Origin: Frigidibacter sp. RF13
GTDB taxonomy: Bacteria; Pseudomonadota; Alphaproteobacteria; Rhodobacterales; Rhodobacteraceae
Direction of reading: 5' to 3'
DNA length: 64,000 nucleotides
Assembly: GCF_026626305.1 (NCBI RefSeq)
Contig: NZ_JAPNUE010000001.1
Coordinates: 310,001-374,000 of the forward strand
In this document: in pieces, positions 52,654 through 61,755 of the stretch
Position numbering within the stretch: the stretch's first letter is position 1
How the letters are laid out: every line of letters starts with the position of its first letter
The notes under the pieces: model-generated
Told to the model about the DNA's origin: nothing
The model's input: the letters and a program-made list of their open reading frames with translations, nothing else
The model's database searches: none
Made by a program: the position numbers and the translations under genes

Positions 52654-52884
52654 ATGAACGCACAATTCATTGCCCCGAACGAACGTCCGCCCTTCGCGGT
52701 CATCGACGGTCTCATCGCCGAATATGGCATCTGGCGCACGCTGCGCGCCGTCGTCGGCGCCATCCTGGCCCGCGACCGCAGGGTGGCGCGCCGGATGAAC
52801 TACGAGCTGAACGCGCATCTGCAGCGTGACATCGGGCTCGTGCCAGAGGTGCATGCCCCGAAATACTGGGAACTGCGCCTGTGA
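52654..52884 (+). CDS. DUF1127-like small protein
   Basis: A 76-residue Arg-rich protein. The C-terminal half (LNAHLQRDIGLVPEVHAPKYWEL) carries the L-x-D-I-G-L motif of DUF1127/YjiS-like proteins, which in alphaproteobacteria affect phosphate, RNA metabolism or fructose uptake. The N-terminal half (IDGLIAEYGIWRTLRAVVGAILARDRR) is an amphipathic helix. No clear RBS. It converges on the UPF0173 gene. Confidence 0.6.
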   Translation: MNAQFIAPNERPPFAVIDGLIAEYGIWRTLRAVVGAILARDRRVARRMNYELNAHLQRDIGLVPEVHAPKYWELRL

Positions 52885-52959
52885 TTGGCCTGAGAGCCCG
52901 TGCGCCGCCTGTCCGTCTGCGAACCCGTGCAGCGTACAGGCGGCGCACAGCCTGCTCGG

Positions 52960-53664
52960 TCAGTCTTCTGCGCCGAAGGGGATTGGTTTCAGTACTTCGG
53001 GTTCTATCACCGACACGCCAGGCAGGCCCGCGACCAGCTCCTCCGCCGACTGCGCGAGAAGCGGGAAGGTGCGGTAATGGCAGGGGATCACGGTGCGGAA
53101 GTTGAAATACTTCCGCGCCGCCCAGGCCGCGCGCTTCATGTCCATCGTATAATGGCCGCCGCAGGCGAGAATGCCGATATCGGGTGCGTGATATTCGCCC
53201 ATCCAGCCCATGTCGGCCATGATGTCGGTATCGCCTGACACATAGATCACATGGCCTTCGCCCGCGATCATGAAGCCGGTCTCTGATCCGGCGGGCACCG
53301 GATCGCCGCCCTTGAAATCGACCGACGAGGAGTGGCTGGCGTTGACCATCGTCACCTTCGCGCCGCCAAGGTCGATCGTGCCGCCCTTGCCGAAGCCGAT
53401 CGACTGTGCCCCCTGCCTTTCGTACCATTCCGACAGTTCGTGGACGCAGGCCACCGCGATCCCGCGCTCCTTGGCGATCCGAAGTGTGTTTGCGGCATGA
53501 TCGCCATGGCCGTGCGTGACAAGAATATGGGTCGCGCCCGCTACCGCCTCGGCTTGCCGCGCCTCGGGAAACATCGGATTGCCGGTGAGCCATGGATCGA
53601 TCAGCAGGACCGCTTCCTCGATCTCGATCCGGAAGCCGGAATGGCCAAGCCAGATGATGTTCAT
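52960..53664 (-). CDS. UPF0173-family metal-dependent hydrolase
   Basis: A 234-residue metallo-beta-lactamase-fold protein of the UPF0173 family. The metal motif is THGHGDHAANT (about 50-60), with MVNASHSSSVD, VIYVSGDTD and GGHYTMDMKRAAWAARKYFNFRTVIPCHYRTFP supplying later ligands. The reaction is unknown; a broad phosphoesterase or lactonase activity is usual for the fold. The start at MNIIWLGHSGFRI is standard for the family. A long 5' open extension is ignored because it has no RBS and overlaps the divergent sigma factor gene. Confidence 0.9.
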   Translation of the reverse strand: MNIIWLGHSGFRIEIEEAVLLIDPWLTGNPMFPEARQAEAVAGATHILVTHGHGDHAANTLRIAKERGIAVACVHELSEWYERQGAQSIGFGKGGTIDLGGAKVTMVNASHSSSVDFKGGDPVPAGSETGFMIAGEGHVIYVSGDTDIMADMGWMGEYHAPDIGILACGGHYTMDMKRAAWAARKYFNFRTVIPCHYRTFPLLAQSAEELVAGLPGVSVIEPEVLKPIPFGAED

Positions 53665-53775
53665 CGCTCTCTCCCTGATGTCTGATCGCCCGGGGACTCC
53701 GCTGCGCGAAAATTTTCCGCCGGGCCCGTGAACTTTTGCGACTGCCCTGCCCACATGAAGGACAAAGGAGCAAGA

Positions 53776-54333
53776 ATGACCGAGGCAGGCAAGGAAAGAT
53801 TGCGCGACGCGCTGGACCTCGCCGCCTGGCGTGGCGGCGACGTGGCGGCCTTCGGCGATCTGGTGCGCCGCCGTTCGCCACGGCTTTACGCCCATGCCCG
53901 GCGTCTGTCCGACGATGCCGAGTCCGCGCGCGACACCCTGCAGGAGGCATGGGCGGAGATTTGGCGCGGGCTGCCCGGCCTGAGGGACGATCTCGCCTTC
54001 CTCCCCTGGGCCTATGCGATCACCACCCGTGCCGCCGCCCGCGCGGTCCGGCGACGTCAGGCGGGCAGGGCGCTTTCTGCCGATCTTGCGGTGCTTGCGC
54101 CGCGCACGGCTGCGCCGGATCAGGCCGAGGCCGCCCATGTCAGCGGCGTCCTCATCTGCCTGCCGGCGCCCGACCGAGCGCTTCTGGCGCTTGCGGTGCT
54201 CGACGGGCTGTCGCTGGGCGAGCTTGCCCAGGCGCTTCACATACCGGTCGGGACGGTGAAGTCCCGTCTGCATGCCGCGCGGGCCCGCCTGCGCGCCCTT
54301 CTGGACGGAGAGAAAGATGACCAAGGATCATGA
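53776..54333 (+). CDS. ECF-type RNA polymerase sigma factor (first locus)
   Basis: A 185-residue sigma-70 family ECF factor. Region 2 is at about 18-85 (LVRRRSPRLYAHARRLSDDAESARDTLQEAWAEIWRGL) and region 4 at about 120-175 (LICLPAPDRALLALAVLDGLSLGELAQALHIPVGTVKSRLHAARARLRALL). The ATG at 53776 has AAAGGAG. The gene overlaps the downstream DUF6768-like membrane protein gene by 17 bp, which is a likely anti-sigma or accessory partner. No target promoter could be named. Confidence 0.9.
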   Translation: MTEAGKERLRDALDLAAWRGGDVAAFGDLVRRRSPRLYAHARRLSDDAESARDTLQEAWAEIWRGLPGLRDDLAFLPWAYAITTRAAARAVRRRQAGRALSADLAVLAPRTAAPDQAEAAHVSGVLICLPAPDRALLALAVLDGLSLGELAQALHIPVGTVKSRLHAARARLRALLDGEKDDQGS

Positions 54334-54685
54334 CCGCGCAGTTGAGGCCCGGATGGCCGAACTTCTGGGCGACGAGGACCGGGCCCTCATGGCCGAATTC
54401 GAAGAAAGACCCTTCGTCGCCGAGGCGTTGGGCCTGTTCAAGGGGCGCAACGGCTGGGTCGCCGCCGTCACCATGGTGTCCCAGATCGCGATGTTTCTCG
54501 CGGCCGTCTGGTGCGGCTGGCATTTCTATCGCGAAACCGACCTGCTTCTCGCGCTGAAATGGGGGCTTTCGGGCGCCACGCTCCTGATCCTCGCGACCGT
54601 GGTGAAGATGGCGCTTCTGCCGATGATGCAGGCCAACCGCATTCTGCGCGCCCTGCGTGCGCTTGAAGGCCTTGCCCGGCGCTGA
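54317..54685 (+). CDS. DUF6768-like membrane protein, possible anti-sigma partner
   Basis: A 122-residue protein with an acidic N-terminal helix (RMAELLGDEDRALMAEFEERPFVAEALGLF) and two membrane helices (about 50-70 and 80-105). The start lies inside the sigma factor gene, so the pair is translationally coupled. Topology fits a small membrane-tethered partner of the ECF factor, but there is no zinc (ZAS) motif, and regulation of the sigma factor is an inference from gene order. DUF6768 family resemblance is by eye. Confidence 0.65.
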   Translation: MTKDHDRAVEARMAELLGDEDRALMAEFEERPFVAEALGLFKGRNGWVAAVTMVSQIAMFLAAVWCGWHFYRETDLLLALKWGLSGATLLILATVVKMALLPMMQANRILRALRALEGLARR

Positions 54686-54773
54686 TCGCCTTCCACCGCT
54701 TGCAGCTTCGGGCGGGTGCGGCTAAACCCGCGCCCAGTCGAAAGCCTTTAAGGAACGGACGGAGTTTGCCCCC

Positions 54774-55061
54774 ATGTCGATCGACAAGGACACGGCGCGG
54801 AAAGTGGCGCATCTGGCGCGCATCGCGGTCAAGGACGAGGACCTGCCCGCGCTCGCCGGTGAGCTTTCGGCGGTTCTGGCCTTCATGGAACAGCTGAACG
54901 AGGTGGATGTCGAGGGTGTGGAGCCGATGACTTCGGTCACGCCAATGCGGCTGAAGCGCCGGGTCGATCAGGTCACCGATGGGGGTATCCAGGCGCAGGT
55001 GCTGAAGAACGCCCCCGACGCCCGCGAAGGTTTCTTCGCAGTGCCGAAAGTGGTCGAGTGA
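54774..55061 (+). CDS. gatC: Aspartyl/glutamyl-tRNA amidotransferase subunit C
   Basis: A 95-residue Gat[22 protein letters not shown] at the start, [20 protein letters not shown] in the middle and [17 protein letters not shown] at the end, all canonical. It wraps around GatA and GatB in the amidotransferase that makes Gln-tRNA(Gln) and Asn-tRNA(Asn). It precedes gatA by 11 bp. Confidence 0.96.
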   Translation: MSIDKDTARKVAHLARIAVKDEDLPALAGELSAVLAFMEQLNEVDVEGVEPMTSVTPMRLKRRVDQVTDGGIQAQVLKNAPDAREGFFAVPKVVE

Positions 55062-55072
55062 GGGGCGGGAAG

Positions 55073-56560
55073 ATGAGCGAGCTGAACAACCTGACCATCG
55101 CCGAGGCGCGCGACGCGCTCCGCAAGGGCGAAACCAGCGCCACAGACCTGACCATGGCCTGCCTGACCGCGATCGATGCGGCCGACGGGCTGAATGCCTT
55201 CGTCCACAAGACACCGACGCTGGCGCTTGAACAGGCGCGGGCAGCGGACGCGCGGCTGAAGGCAGGGGATGCGCCTGCCATGTGCGGCATTCCGCTGGGG
55301 ATCAAGGATCTTTTCTGCACCAAGGGCGTGCCGTCGCAGGCAGCCTCGAACATCCTTTCAGGCTTCAAGCCCGAATATGAATCGACCGTCACCTCGAAGC
55401 TGTTCGACGCGGGCGCGGTGATGCTCGGCAAGCTGAACATGGACGAATTCGCCATGGGCTCGTCGAACGAGACCTCCTGCTACGGCAATGCGGTCAACCC
55501 CTGGCGCCGTCAGGGATCGAATGTGGCGCTGACGCCCGGCGGCTCGTCAGGCGGGTCGGCCTCGGCCGTTGCCGCAGACCTCTGCCTAGCCGCGACCGGC
55601 ACCGATACCGGCGGCTCGATCCGTCAGCCCGCGGCCTTCACCGGCATCACCGGCATCAAGCCTACCTATGGTCGCGTCTCGCGCTGGGGCATCGTCGCCT
55701 TCGCCTCCTCGCTCGATCAGGCCGGGCCGATGACCAAGACGGTGCGCGACGCGGCGATCATGCTTCAGGCGATGGCCGGGCATGATCCGAAGGATTCGAC
55801 CTCGGCCGATCTCGCCGTGCCGGATTTTGAGGCGGCGCTCACCGGCGACATTCGCGGCAGACGGATCGGCATTCCGCGCGAATACCGCATGGACGGCATG
55901 CCGGACGAGATCGAGGCCCTGTGGAAGCGCGGCACCGAGATGATGCGCGATGCAGGCGCCGAGATCGTCGATATTTCGCTGCCGCACACGAAATACGCGC
56001 TGCCCGCCTATTACGTGGTGGCGCCCGCCGAAGCCTCCTCGAACCTCGCGCGCTATGATGGGGTGCGCTATGGCCACCGCGCAAAGCTCGCCCAAGGCGA
56101 CGGCATCACCGAGATGTACGAAAAGACCCGCGCCGAGGGGTTTGGCCACGAGGTACAGCGCCGGGTGATGATCGGCACCTATGTGCTGTCGGCTGGTTTC
56201 TACGACGCCTATTACAACCGCGCCCGCAAGGTGCGCGCCCTGATCAAGCGCGATTTCGAGACCGTCTTTGCCGAAGGAATCGACGCGATCCTGACGCCTG
56301 CCACCCCGTCCGCCGCTTTCGGTCTGGGCGAGATGGCCGATGCCGATCCGATCGCCATGTACCTGAACGACGTCTTCACCGTGACGGTGAACCTCGCGGG
56401 CCTTCCCGGCGTCGCCGTGCCTGCCGGTCTTGACGCGCAGGGCCTGCCCTTGGGCCTTCAGCTGATCGGACGGCCGTGGGAAGAAGGCGATCTTCTGAAT
56501 CACGCCTATGTGCTGGAGCGGGCCGCGGGCTTTGTTTCCAAGCCCGGCAAATGGTGGTAA
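55073..56560 (+). CDS. gatA: Aspartyl/glutamyl-tRNA amidotransferase subunit A
   Basis: A 495-residue GatA of the amidase-signature family, releasing ammonia from glutamine or asparagine for tRNA-dependent amidation. The Ser-cisSer-Lys triad is visible: Lys in LGIKDLFC (about 78), cis-Ser in [15 protein letters not shown] (about 155) and nucleophile Ser in [12 protein letters not shown] (about 178). The start at MSELNNLT follows GGGAAG. No gatB is seen in this window after gatA; a lipoprotein gene follows. Confidence 0.97.
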   Translation: MSELNNLTIAEARDALRKGETSATDLTMACLTAIDAADGLNAFVHKTPTLALEQARAADARLKAGDAPAMCGIPLGIKDLFCTKGVPSQAASNILSGFKPEYESTVTSKLFDAGAVMLGKLNMDEFAMGSSNETSCYGNAVNPWRRQGSNVALTPGGSSGGSASAVAADLCLAATGTDTGGSIRQPAAFTGITGIKPTYGRVSRWGIVAFASSLDQAGPMTKTVRDAAIMLQAMAGHDPKDSTSADLAVPDFEAALTGDIRGRRIGIPREYRMDGMPDEIEALWKRGTEMMRDAGAEIVDISLPHTKYALPAYYVVAPAEASSNLARYDGVRYGHRAKLAQGDGITEMYEKTRAEGFGHEVQRRVMIGTYVLSAGFYDAYYNRARKVRALIKRDFETVFAEGIDAILTPATPSAAFGLGEMADADPIAMYLNDVFTVTVNLAGLPGVAVPAGLDAQGLPLGLQLIGRPWEEGDLLNHAYVLERAAGFVSKPGKWW

Positions 56561-56595
56561 GTGGCGCTTCAAGCGTGACTTTCGAAGGTTTTGCG

Positions 56596-57330
56596 ATGTC
56601 TCTTCGCCTTTCTCTGCCGGTTCTCGGTTCGGTAGCACTTCTTGGCGCCTGCGTGGCGCCTGAACATCTTCAGCCCCAGCAGACCACCGGCTTCGGTGCC
56701 GGGGCCACCGGCTATGGCGCCTATGTGCCCGCACCGACGGCGCAGCCGGCAGGCACCTATGCCCCGGCAACCGTCGTGCCGCCCTCGGGCGCGGCCAATG
56801 GCGCGATCCCGTCATCCGAGATCAATCAGGCCCTGTTCGGCACTCAGGCTGCTCAAGGTTACGCGCCGGTCACGACCTACCCGGCGGCGACGGCTCCGGC
56901 CGCTCAGCCCGTCGTGACTGTGGATCCGAACGCCACCGCCTCGGCGGGTCTCTCTGACGAGCAGGATTTCAGTGCGGTTTCCTCGCGCGAGACGATCGAA
57001 AGCGACAAGGCGCGGATCGAGGCCAACAAGGCGCAATACGTCCAGATTCAGCCCGGCGCCCTGCCGGAGCGTCCGGGCGAGGCGACATCGGCCGTCGTGG
57101 CCTATGTGCTGTCGGCGCCGAACAGCCTTGGCCAGCCGATGTATGACCGCCGCTCGGTGAAGGCAGACGACCATCAGCGCGCCTGCCAGAACTACACCAG
57201 CGACGAATCCGCCCAGGAGGCTTTCCTTAAGGCGGGCGGTCCAAAGCGTGATCCCAAGAAGCTCGACCCCGACGGCGACGGCTATGCCTGCGGCTTCGAC
57301 CCGACGCCCTACCGCAGCGCCGGAAACTGA
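56596..57330 (+). CDS. Lipoprotein with C-terminal excalibur-like calcium motif
   Basis: A 244-residue lipoprotein. The signal peptide ends at LLGAC (Cys19). A Pro/Ala/Thr-rich region at about 25-130 looks like a wall- or periplasm-spanning stalk. The last 50 residues contain LDPDGDGYACGFDPTPYR, an excalibur-type DxDxDGxxC motif that binds calcium, with a paired Cys in HQRACQNYTSDE. It starts 35 bp after gatA and is followed by an amidase gene 12 bp away, suggesting a cell-wall context. Confidence 0.8.
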   Translation: MSLRLSLPVLGSVALLGACVAPEHLQPQQTTGFGAGATGYGAYVPAPTAQPAGTYAPATVVPPSGAANGAIPSSEINQALFGTQAAQGYAPVTTYPAATAPAAQPVVTVDPNATASAGLSDEQDFSAVSSRETIESDKARIEANKAQYVQIQPGALPERPGEATSAVVAYVLSAPNSLGQPMYDRRSVKADDHQRACQNYTSDESAQEAFLKAGGPKRDPKKLDPDGDGYACGFDPTPYRSAGN

Positions 57331-57342
57331 GCGGGCGCGCCG

Positions 57343-58026
57343 GTGAGTGCCACGCCGCTGCCCTCCCCGAATTTCGGCGACCGGCGGGGCGGCGTGCGGC
57401 CCGATCTGGTTGTGATCCATTACACGGCCATGCCTTCGGCGACCGAGGCGCGGGCGCGGCTGTGCGATCCGGCGGCGGAAGTGTCAGCGCATTGGCTGAT
57501 CGCCGAGGATGGCACCACCGAGCAGCTCGTCGATGAAAGCTGCCGGGCCTGGCATGCCGGGGCAGGGGCCTGGGGCGGGGTGAGCGACGTCAACTCCCGA
57601 TCTGTCGGCATCGAACTGGCAAATCCCGGTGATGCGCCTTTCCCCGAGCCGCAGATGGCGGCGCTGGAGAGGTTGCTCGCAGCGATCCTTGACCGCTGGT
57701 CGATTCCGCCCGAACGGGTGATAGGCCATTCCGACATGGCGCCGGGACGCAAGCGCGATCCGGGGCCGCGCTTCGACTGGCGGCGGCTTGCCCTTCAGGG
57801 CCTGTCGGTCTGGCCGGGCGTCTCCGGCGCGGATGGCTCAGCCGGGCCGCTGCGCGGCGCGCTTGCCGCCTTCGGCTATCCCGACGTGGGTGATGATGTC
57901 TTGCTTGCCGCCTTCCGGCTGCGGTTCCGGCCCTGTGTCAGCGGCGCGGAGGATGCGACCGACCGGGCGCTGGCCGCCGACCTCGCCCGCCGCTTTCCCG
58001 TTGACGGCGGCACTCTGAGCGCCTAA
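57343..58026 (+). CDS. N-acetylmuramoyl-L-alanine amidase (AmpD/AmiD-like)
   Basis: A 227-residue amidase_2 enzyme that cuts the MurNAc-L-Ala bond in wall or recycled muropeptides. Zinc ligands: His in VVIHYTAMP (about 26), His in VIGHSDMAPGRKRDPGPRFDWRRL (with the catalytic Lys) and Asp/His nearby. AHWLIAEDGTTEQLVDESCRAWHAGAG is the family core. There is no signal peptide, so a cytosolic AmpD-like role is likelier than AmiD. GTG start at 57343. Confidence 0.9.
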   Translation: MSATPLPSPNFGDRRGGVRPDLVVIHYTAMPSATEARARLCDPAAEVSAHWLIAEDGTTEQLVDESCRAWHAGAGAWGGVSDVNSRSVGIELANPGDAPFPEPQMAALERLLAAILDRWSIPPERVIGHSDMAPGRKRDPGPRFDWRRLALQGLSVWPGVSGADGSAGPLRGALAAFGYPDVGDDVLLAAFRLRFRPCVSGAEDATDRALAADLARRFPVDGGTLSA

Positions 58027-58037
58027 CTCCCATCCCG

Positions 58038-58438
58038 CGCGGAGGGCCGGGTGATCGCGGGTCGCAAGACACGAGGAAAGTCCGGACTCCCTGAAGCAAC
58101 GGTGCCGGGTAACGCCCGGCGGGGGCAACCCTAGGGAAAGCGCCACAGAGAAGAGACCGCCCCTGACCTCGGTCAGGGGTAAGGGTGAAACGGTGGGGTA
58201 AGAGCCCACCGCGGGACTGGCAACAGGACCGGCAAGGCAAGCCCCACCGGGAGCAATGCCGAATAGGGGTCTCGCGCGGGCCTTGGTCCACTGGCAACAG
58301 CGGATACCGCCGCAGGGCAGCTTCGGCCCGAGAGACCCGGGTTGGCAGCTTGATCCCGCCGGTAACGGCGGGGCGAGAGGAATGATCGCCCACGGGGTTT
58401 CGGCCCCTGGACAGAATCCGGCTTACAGGCCCTCCGCG
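58038..58438 (+). ncRNA. rnpB: RNase P RNA (type A)
   Basis: Bounded by a perfect P1 helix (CGCGGAGGGCC at 58038-58048; GGCCCTCCGCG at 58428-58438). The 5' conserved block GAGGAAAGTCCGGACTCC and the 3' block ACAGAATCCGGCTTACAG form P4. The internal GGTAAGGGTGAAACGGTG and GGTAAGAGCCCACCG segments are universal RNase P elements. It processes tRNA 5' ends. Confidence 0.97.
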
Positions 58439-58508
58439 CATATCTCACTCCGGTCGTCGGCAACCGCCCCGGCTTGACCGCCGCCGGGCGCCCGGATAGC
58501 TGACGCCC

Positions 58509-60329
58509 ATGGCACGCGCACCCCTTCTTCAGCTCTCCTCGATCTCGCTCACCTTCGGCGGCAATCCGGTCTTTGACGGGGTCGACCTGACCGTCCAGCC
58601 CGGCGACCGGCTGGCGCTTGTCGGCCGCAATGGTTCTGGCAAGTCGACGCTGATGAAGATCATGGCGGGGCTCGTCGAGCCCGACAGCGGCGCGCGCAGC
58701 GTGCCGCCGGGCGTCAGCGTCGGCTATATGGAGCAGGAGCCGGATTTCAGTGCCTTCGACACGCTCGGCGCCTTCGCGGCCTCGGGCCTGCCCGATGGCG
58801 AGGCCTATCGGGTTTCGGTCGTGGCCGAAGGGCTGAAATTCGATCCCGCAACCCCGGTCGCCGCTGCCTCGGGCGGCGAGAAGCGCCGCGCGGCACTCGC
58901 GAAGCTTCTGGCCGAGGCGCCGGAGCTGATGCTGCTGGACGAGCCTACCAACCATCTCGATATCGAGGCCATCGGCTGGCTCGAACGCGAACTGATCGAG
59001 ACCCGCGCCGCCTTCGTCGTCATCTCGCACGACCGCGCCTTCCTGCGCGCCCTGACGCGCGGTACGCTCTGGATCGACCGGGGAGAATTGCGCCGCAGCG
59101 ACCGCGGGTTCGAGGCCTTCGAGGACTGGCGCGAGACGATCTGGGCCGAGGAAGACCTCGCCCGCCACAAGCTGGAACGCAAGATCAAGGCCGAGGCGAA
59201 ATGGGCGGTCGAGGGCATCTCTGCCCGCCGCAAGCGCAACATGGGCCGGGTCCGCGCCCTGCAGGCGATGCGGGCCGAACGTGCCGCAATGATCCGGCGG
59301 CAGGGCACGGCGGACATGGCGCTGGAGGCGGGCCAAACATCTGGGCGGCTGGTTGTGGAAGCGAAAGGCATTTCAAAGGCTTTCGGCGAAAAGCTCATCC
59401 TCCGGCCCTTTGATCTGACCGTGCTGAGGGGCGACCGCGTGGCCTTCGTCGGTCCGAACGGCGTGGGCAAGACCACGCTTCTGAAGATGCTGACCGGAGA
59501 GGTCGCGCCCGACAGCGGCAGCCTGCGCCTCGGCACCAACCTTGAAATCGCGGTCTTCGATCAGACGCGCTCCGCGCTCGATTTCTCGATGACGCTTTGG
59601 GACGGGCTGGTGAATGACCCGGACATGGCGGTTTCCGGCCGGTCCGATCAGGTGATGGTGCGGGGCGAGCCGAAACATGTGGTGGCTTATCTCAAGGATT
59701 TCCTCTTCGACGAGGCACAGGCCCGGGCACCCATCGGCTCGCTTTCCGGTGGCGAAAGGGCGCGGCTGCTGCTCGCCCGCATCATGGCGCGGCCGTCGAA
59801 CTTGCTGATCCTCGACGAACCGACCAACGATCTGGACGTCGAGACGCTCGACCTGCTTCAGGACATTCTCGGCGAATATGACGGAACCGTGCTTCTGGTC
59901 AGCCACGACCGGGATTTCATCGACCGGGTGGCGACGACGACCGTGGCGATGGAGGGCGACGGGCGCGCAACGCTCTATGCCGGTGGGTGGAGCGATTACC
60001 AGTCCCAGCGCGGCCCCCAGCCCGACAAACAGCGCGCGCCTGCGCCGAAACCGGTGAATATGCCGGTGCAAAAGGATGGGCGCGAGGTGAAGAAGCCCGC
60101 GCAAGGCCTTACATTCACGGAAAAACACCGGCTCGATACCCTGCCATCTCTGATCGAGAAGCTGGAGGCAGAGATTGGCAAACTATCGGATTTCCTGTCC
60201 GATCCCGACCTCTTTGCCAAGGCACCGGACAAATTCCGCAAGGCCTCTGAAGGCCTAGCGGAACGGCAGGCCGCGCTGAGCGCTGCCGAGGAAGAATGGC
60301 TGACGCTTGCCGAGCGCGCGGAGGGCTGA
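58509..60329 (+). CDS. ABC-F family ATPase (Uup-like)
   Basis: A 606-residue soluble protein with two ABC domains and no membrane part. Walker A is VGRNGSGKST (about 38) and GPNGVGKTT (about 317). The signatures are ASGGEKRR and LSGGERAR. Walker B is LMLLDEPTNHLD and LLILDEPTNDLD. A charged helical C-terminal arm (about 530-606) resembles Uup, which binds DNA or ribosomes. ABC-F proteins act on the ribosomal E site. It sits 70 bp after rnpB. Confidence 0.93.
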   Translation: MARAPLLQLSSISLTFGGNPVFDGVDLTVQPGDRLALVGRNGSGKSTLMKIMAGLVEPDSGARSVPPGVSVGYMEQEPDFSAFDTLGAFAASGLPDGEAYRVSVVAEGLKFDPATPVAAASGGEKRRAALAKLLAEAPELMLLDEPTNHLDIEAIGWLERELIETRAAFVVISHDRAFLRALTRGTLWIDRGELRRSDRGFEAFEDWRETIWAEEDLARHKLERKIKAEAKWAVEGISARRKRNMGRVRALQAMRAERAAMIRRQGTADMALEAGQTSGRLVVEAKGISKAFGEKLILRPFDLTVLRGDRVAFVGPNGVGKTTLLKMLTGEVAPDSGSLRLGTNLEIAVFDQTRSALDFSMTLWDGLVNDPDMAVSGRSDQVMVRGEPKHVVAYLKDFLFDEAQARAPIGSLSGGERARLLLARIMARPSNLLILDEPTNDLDVETLDLLQDILGEYDGTVLLVSHDRDFIDRVATTTVAMEGDGRATLYAGGWSDYQSQRGPQPDKQRAPAPKPVNMPVQKDGREVKKPAQGLTFTEKHRLDTLPSLIEKLEAEIGKLSDFLSDPDLFAKAPDKFRKASEGLAERQAALSAAEEEWLTLAERAEG

Positions 60330-60451
60330 GCCCGGCAATAGCCAAGCCGCCCCTTTCGGGACGGCCCCGCCGCGCGGGATGACTAAGATTTCTGCTGAAA
60401 TACGACCCGCGTGACGGTACGGCCCGGCGGGGCCGATACCGATAGGTGCGG

Positions 60452-61003
60452 TCACATCTTCGGCAGCAGCACCGTGTCGATCACATGGATGACGCCGTTC
60501 GACTGCATCACGTCGGCGATGGTCACGGTGGCCCAGTTGCCCTGCTCGTCGCCGATCATCACCTTGCCGCCCTCGGACTTGGCCCAGAGTTTGCAGCCGC
60601 CGACGGTATCGATCTCGTGCTTGCCGCCGTCCTGCTGGATCATCGCCTTGACCATTTCGGCATTGGCCTTGGCGGCCACCACATGGCAGGTGAGAATCTT
60701 GGTCAGCATCTCCTTGTTTTCGGGCTTCAGAAGGGTGTCGACCGTGCCTTCGGGCAGTTTCGCGAACGCGTCATTGGTGGGCGCGAAGACGGTGAACGGG
60801 CCTTCACCCGCCAGCGTGTCGACAAGGCCGGCAGCCTTCACCGCGGCGACGAGCGTGGTGTGATCGGCCGAGTTTACCGCATTCTCGACGATATTCTTGC
60901 TCTCGTACATCGCGGCGCCGCCGACCATCGGATTTTCGGCGAAAGCGGGCAGGGCGGTGCCGAGCGCGAGGGCGGCGATGGCGATACGGAAGGTGGTTTT
61001 CAT
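60452..61003 (-). CDS. Secreted fasciclin (FAS1) domain protein
   Basis: A 183-residue protein with a signal peptide (1-22, AFA cleavage) and one FAS1 domain. FAS1 H1 box: GPFTVFAPTNDAFAKLPEGTVDTLL. H2-like: NGVIHVIDTVLLPKM. FAS1 domains mediate adhesion or bind small molecules. It lies downstream of a sigma/anti-sigma pair, the same grouping as SigK-RskA and FAS1 proteins in mycobacteria. RBS AGGAGAGA. Likely in the ECF factor's regulon. Confidence 0.92.
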   Translation of the reverse strand: MKTTFRIAIAALALGTALPAFAENPMVGGAAMYESKNIVENAVNSADHTTLVAAVKAAGLVDTLAGEGPFTVFAPTNDAFAKLPEGTVDTLLKPENKEMLTKILTCHVVAAKANAEMVKAMIQQDGGKHEIDTVGGCKLWAKSEGGKVMIGDEQGNWATVTIADVMQSNGVIHVIDTVLLPKM

Positions 61004-61055
61004 CTGTCTCTCCTGTCGTGACCGAAGGGACCATCCCCTCGTTCCTGACCGGAGT

Positions 61056-61080
61056 TACGGACGCTGCCCAAAGGAAGTTG
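61056..61080 (-). promoter_or_regulatory. Candidate ECF-type promoter for the fasciclin gene
   Basis: CAAC (61080-61077) and CGTA (61059-61056) on the minus strand with a 17-nt spacer, about 55 bp before the fasciclin ATG. The layout is ECF-like; only the neighbouring sigma gene suggests who reads it. Confidence 0.35.
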
Positions 61081-61098
61081 CAGGCGCGATGAAAAAAA

Positions 61099-61755
61099 TC
61101 AGCCCTTGCCGATGACCGCTGCGACCAGAAGCGGCCCCTGCGCCACACCCGTGGGCGATCCGCCCTTCGTCTCAAGCGTTACGGCGAGGGTGGTGCCCGC
61201 GGGCAGGTCTTCAACGGGTACCCGCAGTTCACCGTCACGCAGAACGCCAAGCGAGATGGCGCCTTGGCCCTCGGGGATGATCCAGAGCTCGTAATCCTGC
61301 CCTTCGGCCGCCGCAGGACCCGCCGTTCGGACGAACGACAATTCGCCCCTGTCCTCGTAGAAGGCCGCAGCGACAGTCAGCGGCTGGTTCTCACCAGTGA
61401 GCGTTGCGGTTAGTGTTGCCTGTGGCTGGATTGCGGGCATGAAGACGGCGATCAGCATCGCCAGAAGCCCCGCCGCAAGCGCACCGAAGAGCGGCAGGCG
61501 CCAGCGCGGGGCGGCCGGAGCGGTGGGGAACAGCCGAGCCTCGATCCGCGCCTGCAGGTCGGAAGGCGGTTCAACGGGCATGTAACCTGCGTCGAGCGGT
61601 GCGAGATGCGCCTGCCAGCGCGCGACAAGCGTGGCGAAGTCCGGATCGGACGCAATCAGCCGCTCGGCCTCAAGCCGGTCGGGCAGGGGCAGCGTGCCGA
61701 GAACATATTCGGCGGCCAGCCCGTCGCGGTCGTCCATGTCCCGCCCTTCGGTCAT
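61099..61755 (-). CDS. Anti-sigma factor (RskA-like)
   Basis: A 218-residue membrane protein. The N-terminal cytosolic domain (about 1-80) has AAEYVLGTLPLPDRLEAERLIASDPDFATLVARWQAHLAPL, the RskA/ChrR-type anti-sigma motif, though without the zinc-binding HxxxCxxC. A membrane helix (about 90-112) follows, then a beta-rich extracytoplasmic domain (about 115-218, the RskA C-terminal domain). It overlaps the sigma gene by 4 bp (ATGA). Confidence 0.9.
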   Translation of the reverse strand: MTEGRDMDDRDGLAAEYVLGTLPLPDRLEAERLIASDPDFATLVARWQAHLAPLDAGYMPVEPPSDLQARIEARLFPTAPAAPRWRLPLFGALAAGLLAMLIAVFMPAIQPQATLTATLTGENQPLTVAAAFYEDRGELSFVRTAGPAAAEGQDYELWIIPEGQGAISLGVLRDGELRVPVEDLPAGTTLAVTLETKGGSPTGVAQGPLLVAAVIGKG